Part shown: positions 1 to 12,160 of the stretch, one piece after another
Layout: each line of letters opens with the position of its first letter
How positions within the stretch are numbered: the stretch's first letter is position 1
Notes under the pieces: generated by a model
Database searches by the model: none
Seen by the model: the letters and a program-made list of their open reading frames with translations, nothing else
What the model was told of the DNA's origin: nothing
Program-made: the position numbers and the translations under genes
Assembly: GCA_029891345.1 (NCBI GenBank)
Contig: CM056994.1
Coordinates: forward strand, 62,436,751-62,500,750
Length of the DNA: 64,000 nucleotides
Direction: 5' to 3'
Source: Dryococelus australis
Lineage: Eukaryota; Arthropoda; Insecta; Phasmatodea; Phasmatidae

Positions 1-553
1 AATCAGACAAGCAGGCGACATGTTTCACAACATGTAAGGCACTGATAGATCCCATTTGCAGTGCAAGCGTGCAATCGCTCTTTAGACGTGAGCTTCTCTT
101 CTCATTCTCACTTCCTACCAAACAGGCCCAGTAAGAGGCGCGGGGGGGGGGGGGGGGGTGAACCCCCTTCAACACGTGCGACAAACAACTCACAGCTAAC
201 ACCGCCCTTGGTGGAATAAGTACATCCTTTGCCTGGAAAATGCACTATTTTTTAGTTATTCTTGCTTGAATGCATGTGACCTCTCATCACAGCACGTTTC
301 TCTTCAGTTTCTCTCCCTTGGGTGCTGTCAAGTCCAGTGATGCAGATAAAAATAAAAATAATAACGTTCCGATGGCAAGGGGCTAAACATTTGACGAGTT
401 ACAGCGGTAAATAAAACTTGCTCCGTGTTTGACACATTAGAACAGTTTTTTTTTTTTGCTACTGTACTCTGTCACTCCCAGAATAGCGCAGAAAGTTATA
501 AGGCGGGTTTGAGTTATGAACTCCAATAACCCTGTTAAATCTGGCTTTTACTG
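1..553. mobile_element. Tigger/pogo-like DNA transposon, right-hand end (truncated by window edge)
   Basis: The segment ends at a terminal sequence reading GGCTTTTACTG followed by TA, the usual form of a Tigger-type terminus and its TA target duplication. From about 320 onward it matches, in the same orientation, the right half of the complete element at 57033-57809; shared blocks include CACTCCCAGAATAG. The left end lies outside the window or is not recognisable, so the start is arbitrary. A G homopolymer of 17 bases sits at 142-158. No coding capacity was seen. Confidence 0.55.
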
Positions 554-595
554 TATATGTATTTGTTTTTCAAAGTGTATTAATAGTGATGATGG

Positions 596-2850
596 GTGTT
601 AGATAAGAATATAATACTGTTACCCACAACCATTGTTGAGAGACGGATAACAAAACTCCTCGGAATAGAGAAATTTGTTTACAAAAAGCAACGAGTTGAA
701 TTCACCAAGAATGTGACATCATTGCCAGATGCGGAAACCTCTTCTCATATTCCTTCACAAGTTGTATCAGCGAGTTCAGCTTCGGCATCGTCACAGTGAC
801 AGACATCTGTCGTGAGCTGCGACAAGTTACCTGGTAAGAGTAAAGGTAGAACTTTTCAGAAATCATGGACGAAATCATTTAGCTGGGTGGAATGGGATGA
901 TTTAGCGACAAGCTATTTTGTAAAACTTGCAAAGGAAGCAGAGGCAAAAGACTTTCTGAAATTTAGTACTAAGAAGGATGACACTTTTATTTCTGTGGGT
1001 TTTTCTAACTGGAAAAAGGCGCTCGAAAAATTTAGGTCGCATGAGAAAACAGAAACCCATAAAGAAGGTTTAATGAAGTTAGCATCTTTCACCAAACAAA
1101 CTGTTGCAATACAATTAAACGATCAGTTAAACAAAGACATGGAGAATGCTCGCTCAGCTCTAATAGCTATTTTCACAACCTTGAGGTTCCTTTGTCGGCA
1201 AGCATTATCTATTCGGGGCCATGAAAATATAAGTTCAAATTTCATTCAGTGGCTAGAATTGTGAAAGAAGACGTACCTGACTTAAAAGAATGGATGGGAT
1301 GTTCAAGTTTCATGTGATTATCGCACTACATTGAAAACGAGATTATTGATATCTTAGGAAAATCGGTTTTGCGGTCAGTAGTATGTTAAGGTTGACAAGA
1401 CATGTGACACATCAAAACATGAACAAGTGACCTTCTGCATTCAAAGTGTTGATGAAAATTTAACTATAAGTGAGGACTTTGTGGGACTGTATGAAACTCC
1501 AAACTTAGAGGGAAAAACACTTTTTTGGTATTGTGAGGGACATTCTTGCGCGTTTTGACCTTAACATAAAGAATTTGCAGGGACAATGCTATGAAGGCAC
1601 CTCTGTTATGAGCAAGAAAATTTAAAGGGCTGCAGAAGTTTGTTGCAGATTTGCAGCCGAAGGCCATTTAAGTGCATTTTGCTGCGCATAGTTTGAACTT
1701 AGCAGTTCAAGACTGCCCGTGTCACCTGCCCTGAAAGAGAGACATTATGAATTTAGCTAAAAACTTGATAAACACAGTATGGGGATCCCCTAAAAAAGTA
1801 CAACTCTTCAAAAATATCAGAGAAGATGAAAAAAATTGGTCTTCGTCCACTCTGCACTACTCGGTGGACAATGAGAGCCTCCAATATCCAACAAGTGTTA
1901 ATAAACTATGAAAGACTTGCTGAATCTTTTGAAACATATTCAGAAGACTATTCTTCTGACGCAGCCTCAAATTGTGCTGGATAACTTGAAACAATGCAGC
2001 ACTTCAGAACATTTTTCTTTTTGAACCTCTACTGCCATGTCATGAGTCCTGTTGAAGAAGTAAATGTCAAGATACAGTGACCACACATTGGTGTTACAGA
2101 AGTAGAATCAAAACTATCATACCTTATTTACATTTTGGAAGAAAAACAAGGGGGCTATGAGCAGTTCAGGCAGAAATGCTTCGAGGAAAAACCCACCCAT
2201 GTAGAAGATCCACAGCTGCCTCGAAGACGACGTATCCCAAAGAGACCTGAGAACCCTTGTGCTAGAGAACCTTACATATTCTTCACTCCAAAAGACTATT
2301 TCAGACAAGAGAATATCTGTATATGTGATACGGTGATATTGTGTGTTAAAGACAGATTCAATTGTACTGGACTTCAGAAACTTGTATCAGTAGAGAAAGA
2401 ATGTGTATCTGCTGTGATTGCTGTGAACAAAACCACTCCAAAACTAGAAAAGACACGAGAGTTCTTTCGTGGCGATTTGGATACAGACAGACTACTTTTA
2501 CACCTAACCATGCTGGGTGATATTGTTAAATGGAAGAGAGTAGCCATAACCTCAATTCGTGGTATACAGGAATGTTTAAAGGAAGATAGCATTGTTTGAG
2601 ACCTCTTGCCTGAAGTCAACAAATGCATAAAACACCTCTGTAATGTTCCAGTGACAACAGCTACTGCTAAAGGTCATTCAGCGCTCTTTGAGACCTGAAG
2701 ACATACCTGTGGTCTACAATGGAGCAAAAGAGAGTAAACAACATAGCACTACTTAATGCACATCAGGCTGTGCTGTACAACTTGGATTTAAGACCACTTG
2801 TAAATGAGTTCATCAAAAGCAATAGTGTGTAGAACAACATTTGCCTTGTT
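596..2850 (+). pseudogene. hAT-superfamily transposase remnant, ZMYM1-like (TTF zinc finger, DUF4371, dimerisation domain)
   Basis: A decayed transposase spread over several frames of the plus strand. Around 812-1100 it has the TTF-type N-terminal region common in ZMYM1-like hAT proteins, with the motif GFSNWKKALEKFRSHEKT followed by a HKEG. A DUF4371-like middle follows to about 1650 (e.g. CDTS, EDFVGLYETP). The C-terminal hAT dimerisation region lies at about 2590-2850, with a recognisable VPVTTATAK and a broken LKTYLRSTM-like stretch. Many stops and frame changes interrupt it, so it cannot be expressed as one protein. ZMYM-type host genes share this architecture, but the density of breaks and the repeat-rich setting favour a transposon relic. 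Terminal repeats were not identified. Confidence 0.75.
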
Positions 2851-4957
2851 CTGAAGTAATTCTGAGAGACTTAAAGCTGAGTGAGGCATTCATATTTCCT
2901 TTACTTGTTTAGCTGTATTAAATTTAATAATTTTTCTTATTTAACATTCTAATTCTGTTTTTTAATAAAACTGTGATGTTATGTAATGTTTCAAATTTCT
3001 CTTACATTGTAAATGAGAATTATCGTTTTAGTGATTCCACCAACTCAGTGCTCAAACTAAGCTATGTGTTGTAATATGTGTGTTTCTTTTCTTTAGTAAA
3101 CAACATTGTGTGCGTCAAATCAATGTCGTACGAAAAGAAAATACACTTAAGACGTATACAGATGAGTACTTTGATGTCGCGTGAATTAAAGTATAGAGTT
3201 TTTAAGAGTTAATGTGTACTGTTGGACTTATAAAGCCACTGTTGTTATTAAAGATGATGTAGGCCAGACTTACGATGGTGAAGACCCCACAAACAAAGTA
3301 GTAGTTGGAAAGGTTGAGAGACTGTACAGAGATGAATAGCGGTAACTGAGGGGTAAAGTTAGCATTTTAGGTTATGTTTGAATCTCTTAGTTTGTCTTTT
3401 TTTTGGTGTTGGGGTTAACATGTAAGTTAGTTAGGTAGGGTAGAATACGAGCAGGCTGGCCTGTCTCTCCTTAACCCTCCTCCCCCACCCCCTCCAGAGC
3501 ATAGTTGTCAAAGAGAGGAATGACAATTGGTGCTACTGGTGCTAGTGCTGCTGAGGAGAGAAAGAGTCCGCAAGCGTCAGTTGCGTGTGTTTGGGACGTT
3601 CCGTAGTTGTGCTACAAAGGACTGAACGACAATGTAGCCACTGTTGTCGATGTGACTGACTCCGGGTCATTTCAGGGGGACTTCAGAAAGTTTCCTTTCC
3701 CCCTGAGATCAACATCATAGCCAGTAGAGTCTCTGGACAGAGGTTGACGACCCAGCCACCCGCCAGCTCCTGTGGGTGGTCATAAACAGTGTGGGTTGGA
3801 TTCCAGGCCATTCCAACAACATTCCTGGATGTCCTCCTCCCTTGCCTGATGTGACCAGCTGGTCATAGGAATCCACCACCAACAGGTTGAGCCCAAGAAG
3901 AAGGAGCGCTGGAAGATGACTTCATGGCTGAGGCACCAAGTATGTGGATGAACTGCAGGATACAAGGTGTTTGTTGGCCACAAGCTCTTCATATGGACAG
4001 TATCCCCCACTCCTTCCCTAGATTCTTCACCTCTTTTAGTTGCTAAATCCCAAAACTCTTGAAAGTTCTTGATTCCCAGTCATTAAGGTCTGCAGGTAGC
4101 AGAATAAGCTCTTTTATGGGAGGTTGTTTATTTTGTCACTACGTATAGTAGTCATTTTGTTGTTAATTTTGGGAGGACAGAAGTACAGTACGTCACTTTT
4201 CATCTGTACAAGTGATAATTTGTTGTTTTACTGACGTTCTGTTATTTTGTTAAAGTTTGTTAAGTAAAATGTTTGATATATTGGAATAAAAGTAGTTATG
4301 TATTAGAACCAGAGGTCAAATATGCATTGGTGTTTGTCAACTGTTTTGCTAACCTGGACTGATGGGATGGCCGTTTGCCAATGTAAGGTGTTTGCTGTTC
4401 AGGTGGCCAATCATGGAGATTGTTGCTGGAAGGTCAGCTTGACTGTGATAATGATGACCCCCTTTAACTCAGCGCGTTGCAAGGCACCAGCTGTGAAGTA
4501 GTCCAGCGGCTTACTCCCAGATGTCCAGATAAGATACATTATTGTTAAGTCAAGAAATAATTTTTTTAAAATGTTCTCATTGTGTTAGTACTGAAGTGAA
4601 AATTGATACCTTGATAAGAAAGACCTGCCACCTGTACAAATATTTTTGATTGTGGTATGGACCCAGCCGCAACATAAAATATTTGTCTGTTTAATTTTTT
4701 ATTTTTTTTTGTAATTTGGCGAGATTAAAATTTTAAAATAGAGACTTGCCCGATTTGAATTGTTGAAGCTAAGTGACAGATAATTTAATTATTTTTGATA
4801 ATGTAGATAGATCTGAATTTAATTTCAACACTTTCATTAGCCGCTTGCTGACTTAACTAAGTACTTTTTATCGTTTCTTGCAATAAATTCAAAGGAAAAT
4901 GTAAACTATTAGTTTCAGTAGAAGTCAGTAAATATATCACATTTGTGTGACCACAAA
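2851..4957. other. No gene recognised; moderately GC-rich block at 3460-4020
   Basis: About 2.1 kb without a supportable gene. A short stretch near 3240-3345 can be read as a hydrophilic peptide but matches nothing I know. The block at 3460-4020 is richer in G and C than its flanks and may be part of a repeat, but I found no second copy in the window. Confidence 0.4.
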
Positions 4958-6660
4958 TTTTTCTGGGAACCCTTTCTTTTTTGTTAAGATGCGTTAGGTT
5001 ATTTTATAATTTTTATTTCGGTTTTAGGGTTTTAAATTATGTTGTTTAGGCTAGTTTTATCCTTTGTTTTTGTTCAGATACGAGTATTTTTTTGTGGTTT
5101 TTTTGGTAATAATATAATTATTTATTTTTAATTTGGGATTTGGTTATAGTTTTGAAAATTTTTTTGCATTTGTTTTAGTGTTCGTAAACTTAGGACCTTC
5201 ATGACCTCAACATAGAAGTCAGGTTTTTGTTTGGATTAGTGCCAGTTTAAAATTTTTAATAATTATTTTTTTGTAAAGAAACCATTTATATATTTTTTTT
5301 AAGGTTAGGATATTAGGTTGTTCATGTTGTCTTCCTGGGAATACTACTTAAGTTGTCTGTAGAAAATTCTAGAGTCTGTGTTGGACATGCCACAAGCTGA
5401 AATAAGCCTCAAAATTTTCATTGGTACCGGCCGCAGCTGTGCAGGTTTTCTTTTGCTGTTATGTCGGTAAAATTACCATTATCGCCAACACAAACTGTTT
5501 TGTGCCACCCTGTGTTGATTGCGGATGTTCCGGGAGTTCTACTGATGGTGAAGTTTCAGCGTCAACAGGTGCAAGTTTGTAGGAGCAGTCAGGGGAAAAG
5601 GGACGGTTTCATGCTGCGGGCAACAGACAAAGTGTGGGTAGTTCAGGGGACAAGGGAAATGAGTTGGTGCTGATAATATGTTTGCGAGTCACAGCATGCT
5701 TGTGCGGATGGTTGCTATTGTTCAGTGCGTGACAAAAGCGATGACATTGAAAGAGGCCAGGCGCTGTGTTGTTGATGGAAGCCAGCTGTGGAAACGTTAT
5801 GTTTTTAAGTCATCATAAACATGGTGGGGTCGAGTTCAGTTGAAGCCAGGCAGGCGGTCAGTCGTAGTCAGTTCGAGAGAAGGCAGGCTGGAGGAGCCTG
5901 GGTTGACAGTACAACATGTAGGCCTTTAAAAACATACGTACTCTATGTTTTGTAGTAGTAGTTTTTGTAGGGGCTGCAGTAAACGGCTTACAGTTTTTAT
6001 GATTGTTTTAGGAGTTGAAAGTTTAGAAGTCTCTTGGAAATTTATGGTAACTTCGGTGAGGAGAAACTATTATGCAGTTTTTATTTTTCGAGTATGAGAT
6101 GCCTTTAGTTGTATGCCAACCTAAGAGTAGAAATGTTAGGATGGTAGGTCAGGGTCGTTATTGCTGATAATGTGAGTGAAACTGCAGAGACTAAATCCAG
6201 TTAACAGAAGGCTTCCTCCCGTCGTTAAATTTGTAAAGAGTTAGTCACAAACTTTAAAGTGTAAAACAGTATAAGTGAAAAGATCTTTTGGTTAGTAGAA
6301 AAAAATTGTGATCAGTCGCTAAAAGATTAAATTCAGATATGTGAAGTCAAGCATAGAATTTGCAGTTATGTATCAAATTCTTAAGATGACGTTTAAATAA
6401 TAGAGTTGTTTTAGGGTTGAAAAATTTATGAGAATGTAGAATCTAATTTAGTTTTACTGTAAAAATTCTTTTTGAAATTATTGCTTTTGAATTATTGTCA
6501 ACTCAAAAAACACATATTTTTTTATGTTAATTAATTTTAACTAATTCATCCTTTTTATTGTTTGGAAAAGAACAATATTAGTAAAATTTATAACTTGACA
6601 ACTATTTTCTTTCATTTGTAGATTTTAAGAAGTTCCCTTTTTGCTGGTAAATATGGAATT
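4958..6660 (+). repeat. Long dispersed repeat, copy A
   Basis: This stretch is homologous, in the same orientation, to 35830-37780. Shared landmarks in the same order are the block at about 5330-5400 (CTAGAGTC.GTGTTGGACATGC), TGGTACCG.CCGCAG near 5424, GTTTTGTG.CA.CCTGTGTTGATT near 5490, TTTCATGCTGCGGGCA near 5607, GCAGGCTGGAGGAG near 5884, ACATGTAGGCCTTT near 5916 and TTTAGAAGTC.CTTGGAAATT near 6023. The plus strand is T-rich with a GC-richer centre. No long ORF is conserved between copies, so this looks like an untranslated region or LTR of a retroelement rather than a gene. Outer limits are approximate. Confidence 0.75.
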
Positions 6661-7649
6661 AAATTGTTAAGCTAACTGTTTATTCAATTTTTATTGATGG
6701 TTAGTCAAGCTCAAACAATTTTTAAATTTATGAATGGAATTTTACTTATCATCTAATATTTCTATTGTTTTATCCGTCAGTTTCACCTGCTCAAAATTCC
6801 AGACATTAATTTTCACCTTTCCCTATGATGCAAGTGCGATAGCTATTCTGAGTTATAGCACAGTTGGTCCTAGAAAAGGTATTCTAGTTAAGGGCATTTC
6901 AGGATGGCCAACTTAACATTCCTGATTGTGGAGCTGCCCCCGTTACTTCAAATATTGGCCGACGTAATTATAGACATACATTCTTGTTCAAGTTGCAATG
7001 TTTATTTGATACATAAAAGTTATTGTAGCCATTTTATTTATGCTTTATGGATGCTACAATGATAAAGACATGTCTAGTTGTTATGAGGTTTAAAGGTTGT
7101 GTATATTGTTACAAGGAAAGAAATGTGTGAATTTTTATATTTTTAGTTTTCAGGTATTATTTTTGTTCAGACTTGTAAATTTTCTGAGATGAGTTTTTTT
7201 TATTATGATCAGCCACTATTATTATTATTTCTTTTATTGCGATAGGGATTCCCAATTATTTCATTTTGTTTGTTCACAGTTTTCCTTTGGGGAAATAAGT
7301 TAGAGAAGTCTACTTTAGATTAGTTTGCCTTCAGGATGTATTTCAATGATGACAATAGCTGAAGAAGTCACTTTAACTGTATGCTGGGTGGTCAACTGCC
7401 GAGTTGCAGGATAACTTTTTTTAGTTTGTTAGGCCAGCAGACGGTTCATGGCAAGAATGTAAGATTTCTTCCCTTGCAGTTTAGTGCATTTTCTTTCTCG
7501 CGAGAAACTTCTATTGTCGCCCTGTACAGTTTTCCAGTGTAATTACCCTGTAAAAGTACAGCTTCGGTTTGCATACAAATTTCTGAGTTGTTCGATGGCA
7601 GTGAGTTTGTAGATACCTTGATGAGTGAGGGGCAGTTGGCGGGGGATTA
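6661..7649. other. No feature recognised
   Basis: AT-rich sequence with no recognisable coding region, terminal repeat or tandem structure. Confidence 0.4.
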
Positions 7650-8098
7650 ATGTACCAATTTTTAGATGTGCCTCAAATTTTCGACTTTTTCAACCCAAAT
7701 ATTTCAGGGTTCCTTGGATTGGGTCGTAATAGAGAGGTGGTCAAAATTAATGGGGTCGCAATAGAGGGGTTTTACTCTGTGTGTGTGCATGTGCGTGATA
7801 TCTGAAGTTAGAGCGACTGTGAGTTCACACTGTATTCCTAGAATAAATAGCACTTATATTGTCCAAATTATTAAAGAGAATAAGTAAGTAAATAAATAAA
7901 TACTCAAATTGTTAAAAGAGCTAATTGTAGGTGAGGGGATCCGTAATGCCAAAAATGGCAGGTTTGGGTGTATAGGGATTAAGGGTGGGTCAAAATCGAA
8001 CCTAATTTTCCCAAATTTTTTAATTACGACCCCTACCCCCTCTATTAGGATCGTATTCTCGGGAACCACGAGAGGTTGTAATAGAGAGGCTCTTATAA
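7650..8098. mobile_element. Two Tigger-like terminal segments in tandem
   Basis: The part at about 7650-7779 is the reverse complement of the left end of the Tigger-like element at 12828 and ends in GGGGTTTTACTCTG. The part at about 7909-8098 runs parallel to the right end of that same element (14070-14188) and carries GGGTGGGTCAAAAT, CTCGGGAACCACGAGAGG and a degraded terminus. Both belong to one family whose termini read like CAGTAAACCCCTC. Either two ends were juxtaposed by deletion, or two truncated copies are adjacent. Confidence 0.6.
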
Positions 8099-8121
8099 TA
8101 TATATATATATATATATATAA
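8097..8121. repeat. (TA)n microsatellite
   Basis: An uninterrupted TA run immediately after the terminus of the Tigger-like segment, consistent with expansion of a TA target site. Confidence 0.9.
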
Positions 8122-8362
8122 ATATAAATTTAGTTAGTCTTGAGCCATAGTAGTAATAAACATAATTTTTCTTGACAGCTCACCAACCAACCCACAAAGC
8201 AATTCCAGTCCTCCCAATTACCTTTACAATTACCACTCATATTCTTGTATCTTGTGCTAAGCCGTGCGAGTTCAGGGAACTTCCCAAGCATAGGACATTC
8301 AGGAAAGTGGCAAATAGTCAGGACCAGGAGTAGGTAGACCCAAGCGAGCCCCAGATGGGAGG

Positions 8363-8413
8363 CCAATCTGTTTTGGTTGTCACAAGGTAGGGCATGTCAG
8401 GAAATTCTTTAGG
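8363..8413 (+). pseudogene. Gag CCHC zinc knuckle remnant
   Basis: The codons from 8363 read PICFGCHKVGHVRKFFR, a C-x2-C-x4-H knuckle typical of Ty3/gypsy Gag. The fourth ligand, expected at the 14th position of the motif, is Phe instead of Cys, a one-base change. It lies upstream of the protease, as expected. Confidence 0.75.
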
Positions 8414-8559
8414 ACAAAACCATGGCCTAGTGATCCCATTAATGAGAAGTAAAACTAAGGACGAGTCAGGTTAGGGGGAATGATTTGTCTAGACAACTCG
8501 AGTTACCCCTAAGATTATGCAGGAGTAATTTTGCACACCCTGTTGCTTGGAAAGCAGAC

Positions 8560-8673
8560 ATAAGTTTTTATTGACAGTGGCGCAGCAGTTTCCTTGGTAG
8601 ACGCAAAATTAATTTCAAAACAGTTTTGGAGAGAAGCCGAACCCAGAGTGTTTACCAGTGTTTAGGGACATAG
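8560..8673 (+). pseudogene. Retroviral-type aspartic protease remnant
   Basis: The peptide FIDSGAAVSLVDAKLI contains the catalytic D-S-G signature followed by a hydrophobic strand, as in Ty3/gypsy proteases. The frame ends at a stop at about 8669. The downstream half of the enzyme is not readable in one frame. Confidence 0.75.
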
Positions 8674-9019
8674 GAACGCCATTTCCCAAATGTTAGTTTT
8701 AAAGCTCAGGATGAACAAGGCTAGGTATGTTCACCCTGTAGGAATTGTGCAAGCTCCCATAAATGGAGTTATTTTTGGCTGTGACTCATCAGAAATATCA
8801 GGCCCAGTTAAGTTGTAATGTGAATGGTCATCACTCTCTGAAGTTAAATTACCCTAGTCAAGGTAGGCCGGTAATTTATACACCCATAAAAGAAGCACTG
8901 AGCATTGGAAAGGTTATGGAAGTCCCTTCTAAAGACATGGTGGCAGAAGAGGAAATTTCCCCTTTAGTCGCTGAGCCTGAAAAACTAAGTGTACAAAATT
9001 TAAGGTGAAGTTGGGTGGT

Positions 9020-9297
9020 GGTCAAGGATCTTGCCCTGCAGAAGTTCTCAGTATACAAAAAATACGTATTGGCGACAATATTTGGTACAGAAAAGTTTTG
9101 CGACTACTTGGAGAGTGAAGAGTTCGTACTGCACATTGATGACTAGGCTCTTGGCTGGTTTTTGGCCACGAACAAACCTGCCGGTAGGTTAGCCAGATGA
9201 CTGGTTTGTCTAACTAGGTTCACATTCAATGTCAAGCATATCAAAGAAGTATATAATGGTGTTGCCGATACCTTATCTCGAATGTTTGATGCTGACC
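9020..9297 (+). pseudogene. Ty3/gypsy RNase H domain remnant
   Basis: One frame holds a connection/RNase H sequence with two internal stop codons: a YVLATIFGTEKFCDYLE stretch, then LHIDD, and finally VKHIKEVYNGVADTLSRMF, the conserved gypsy H-I-x-x-x-x-N-x-x-A-D-x-L-S-R motif. The D of LHIDD and of VADTLS are the expected catalytic acids. The frame before it is too short to hold a reverse transcriptase. Confidence 0.8.
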
Positions 9298-9599
9298 AAT
9301 TTTGCATTGACACTCCGGAGGAGGTTGCAGTGGTTCAAGATGTCACAAATTTTGTAGATTAGTCAATTTAAGTGGTTTGTAATTTAGTAAATTAGTAAAT
9401 AGTATTAGATCAAGAAGATAGTACTAGCATTAATCTTAATTCTGTAGTAAAAGACAATAGTGATGATCAAATTAAGGTTGTGAAGAGTCCCTAAACTTAC
9501 CTAAAGTGACAGCAGTATCAAGAAATTGACCATGAATGTGTAAAAATAGAGGCAGATATTGATGCGGGTAAGGGAGGACCTTATGAAGTGCATAAAGGA

Positions 9600-9835
9600 C
9601 TTATAGGTCATGTGGGTCCCAAAACACGCAGATTTAAAATTTTTTGTACCTCAAGTTTTACGTGGACCAATGTTCCACTATTACCATAACACATATTTTG
9701 GTGGTCACTTCTGCCAGGACAAGACTATTGCACATATCAAGGAAATGTTCTTTTGGCCAGACATGGCAAAATAAGTAGAAGAGATTGTAAAACAATGCGA
9801 GGATTGCCAAAAGGCAAAGCCTCAAAATGTTAAGA
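9600..9835 (+). pseudogene. Integrase N-terminal H2C2 zinc-binding domain remnant
   Basis: The reading frame around 9665-9835 gives a Y-H-N-T-Y-F-G-G-H-F histidine pair, then KTIAHIKEMFFWPDMAK, a stop, and VKQCEDCQKAKPQN, the cysteine pair. All four zinc ligands are visible. This is the standard domain that precedes the integrase core in gypsy elements. Confidence 0.8.
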
Positions 9836-9889
9836 TAAGGAGTCCTTACAGTGCCACTGTAGCCAGTTTTCCTTGGGGAAAATTTTTAT

Positions 9890-10429
9890 TTGGCTGTCTT
9901 TGGACCTTTACCCAGGACCACATCTCGTTTTTCCTCCGCATTTGTAGCTGTTGATAGTTTCACAAAATTTATATTTATTTTTCTGCTTCGGACCATGAAG
10001 GCAGGTGAAATATGTAAATTACTTAGTCAAAGACTCTTCCCAATTTTCGGGTCAAACATACATTTGTTGACGAATAATACTACATATTTTGTTAGTACTG
10101 AAATTAAGAATTTGGCTTTTTCATGGGGGGTAAAGTTAATACAAACCACACATTATCCACAGGCTAATTTGATGGAACAATATAACCAGAATCTGAAGGC
10201 AGCTTTAAGGGTATTCCAGACTGGATCCCATAAAGACTGGGATACTGTTCTATACCAATTATCTTTGGCTTTTAATAATGTAGTAAGCTCTGCCACTAAG
10301 AAAGTACATGCTGAATCATTTTTCAGGAGTCTTTTACATCTGTTCATTCATTCACGGAGTCTTCATGAATTTTACTGGGATACCATCTATCAGAAAGACA
10401 AGGAAACATGGGAGGAAGACTCTCAAAAT
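9890..10429 (+). pseudogene. Ty3/gypsy integrase catalytic core, catalytically damaged
   Basis: A 180-codon open frame reads as a gypsy integrase core: FGPLPRT at its start, FVAVDSFTKF, LLTNNTTYFVSTEIK, THYPQANLMEQYNQNLKAAL and KDWDTVLYQLSLAFNNV. Of the D-D-E triad, the first Asp (normally just before FGPLP) is replaced by Ala and the second (normally in S/T-D-N) by Asn; the Glu in LMEQYN remains. The frame has no natural ATG and stops three codons into the inserted hAT element at 10430. It is therefore a fragment of the polyprotein, not a gene. The end was cut to the hAT boundary. Confidence 0.85.
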
Positions 10430-10904
10430 TAGAATTGTTCTGATACCATGTTTTCCAATACAGATACCCCGATACCCCAATACCAGTGCCAAAACCAATG
10501 GCCTTCATACTGAATTTTAAAAACGTATTACTCTTATTAACACATTAAGAAACATTTTCCTAGACACATTTAAATAGAGAAAATAACATCTTAAAATACA
10601 GTATATAATTTATTGTAATCCGACACAAATGCAAGCTGACCTAAAACTTTCAAATTTCAAACCGTGTGAAAATGAAGATAATATGACATGAAATGCAAGT
10701 TAAATTTTAAATGTCCTGCACGCATTATCAGCAAAAAGTGCACAGAGATGTTGTTGATCATGCAATGTGATGGCTGTTGGTTTGGGGGAAGGGGGATGGC
10801 AGCAGGAGGATTACCTCTCCTCTCCACGCCGCTACTTGTTGGTGACACCTTGCACGCATGGCAAATGCCTGTCTGTTAAAGTAATTAATCATATTTTACT
10901 GTCC

Positions 10905-11100
10905 TATGACTTTTCCTGTCATGAGTTACACTGCACTCGGCTCGGTGCTTACCTACCCATTATTAAACGGAAAAAGGTGTCAAATAGACACTTACATATT
11001 ATCAGTTTATTTAAAGAAGCGTATCTATTGAAATACATTAATATAAATCCTCCGATTTCCCCACAAGAAGTTACTGAAAATGAACCAGTGTCGACTTGAC
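10905..11100. repeat. Dispersed repeat segment, copy 1
   Basis: Part of the hAT body that matches 20520-20730 in the same orientation; shared blocks include CAGTTTATT.AAA, a GATAAACATTAATAT-like stretch and GAAG.TACTGAAAAT. It suggests that a second copy of this hAT family, with unrecognised ends, lies at about 20.2-21.0 kb. Confidence 0.55.
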
Positions 11101-12160
11101 AGACGTGTTGGGAAGACAAGACATTAGACAGCGGCACAGAGCAGTTATAAACGGTGGAGCGTATGACGTATTTCACATCCAGTTACTAGCTGTCAGCATA
11201 CACAAGCTTAAAAACGATATTTGTGGGAAATCGTAGGTGTCGGGACCCCAAATATTCAATCAGCACAAAAATGTGATAAACAATAAAAGTTTATGTTAAC
11301 ACTATTTAAATAGGAATTTCGCCAGGACCACAAAAATTGTTGGTGAATGCAATGTATTTGTTATTTTCTTTTTTTTGCCATGTGCAGTGTACAGTCAAAG
11401 TGCTCAGGACCTAATTTTTCAACTTTGCATTACATAATTTAAAATTATCGAATTAAGTTACAACCCTGTCTTGGGAAATCATAAAATTTTTCATTTAAAA
11501 AAAGTGAAAATTTGAAGGAAATAGCCCAAAAAATGTGTTTGTTGCATTTATCTTGGTAATCAATTATATGTTCACGTGCAGTAAAATATAGGTGTTGTAA
11601 TTGATATGGGGGGGATTTGGTTTAAAACTGCAGCGGTGGTAGTTAGAATAATCTCGCTTCCTCTACTATGGTGAATGTTGTCTCAATACCAATGTTACCT
11701 GGCTGGCTAGGCAGGCGCTAGAACTAAGTGCCCTGTAGTTTTTGTGTCATGCAGCCCCAGCCCCTCCCACTCGCTAAGCTGGGTCTGGTCTCTGAAAAGG
11801 TCCATCACTACCTTCTTCTTTGCTTCCCCCCCCCCCCACCCTTTGACAACAACCCACCACATGCTGACTGTCATCCCCCCCTTTAGTCACGCCACCCCAC
11901 ACTCCAGCCTCGCCCACACTGCTACTCTTCCTTTCACTATCCATCATCAAGCCACGGCCATACTGCACCAAGCTTCCTTCCTTCCTCCCTCCAACTGTCA
12001 CAACAGGCAGCCCGGAATTTTCTCACCTTTTTACCTCTTCCATGGGCAGAAGATGCGACGGAAACCAGTCAACAGATATTAAAACTCTGGCACGATCATA
12101 TAAAATCCTATTCTTCCATTTGGGGGGAATGCACAATTCAAATGATATATGATTTTGAAT

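Noticed and set aside
596..799. 67-codon frame as an independent gene
   Set aside because: It is the start of the broken hAT transposase region, with no ATG, and leads into the TTF finger in another frame.
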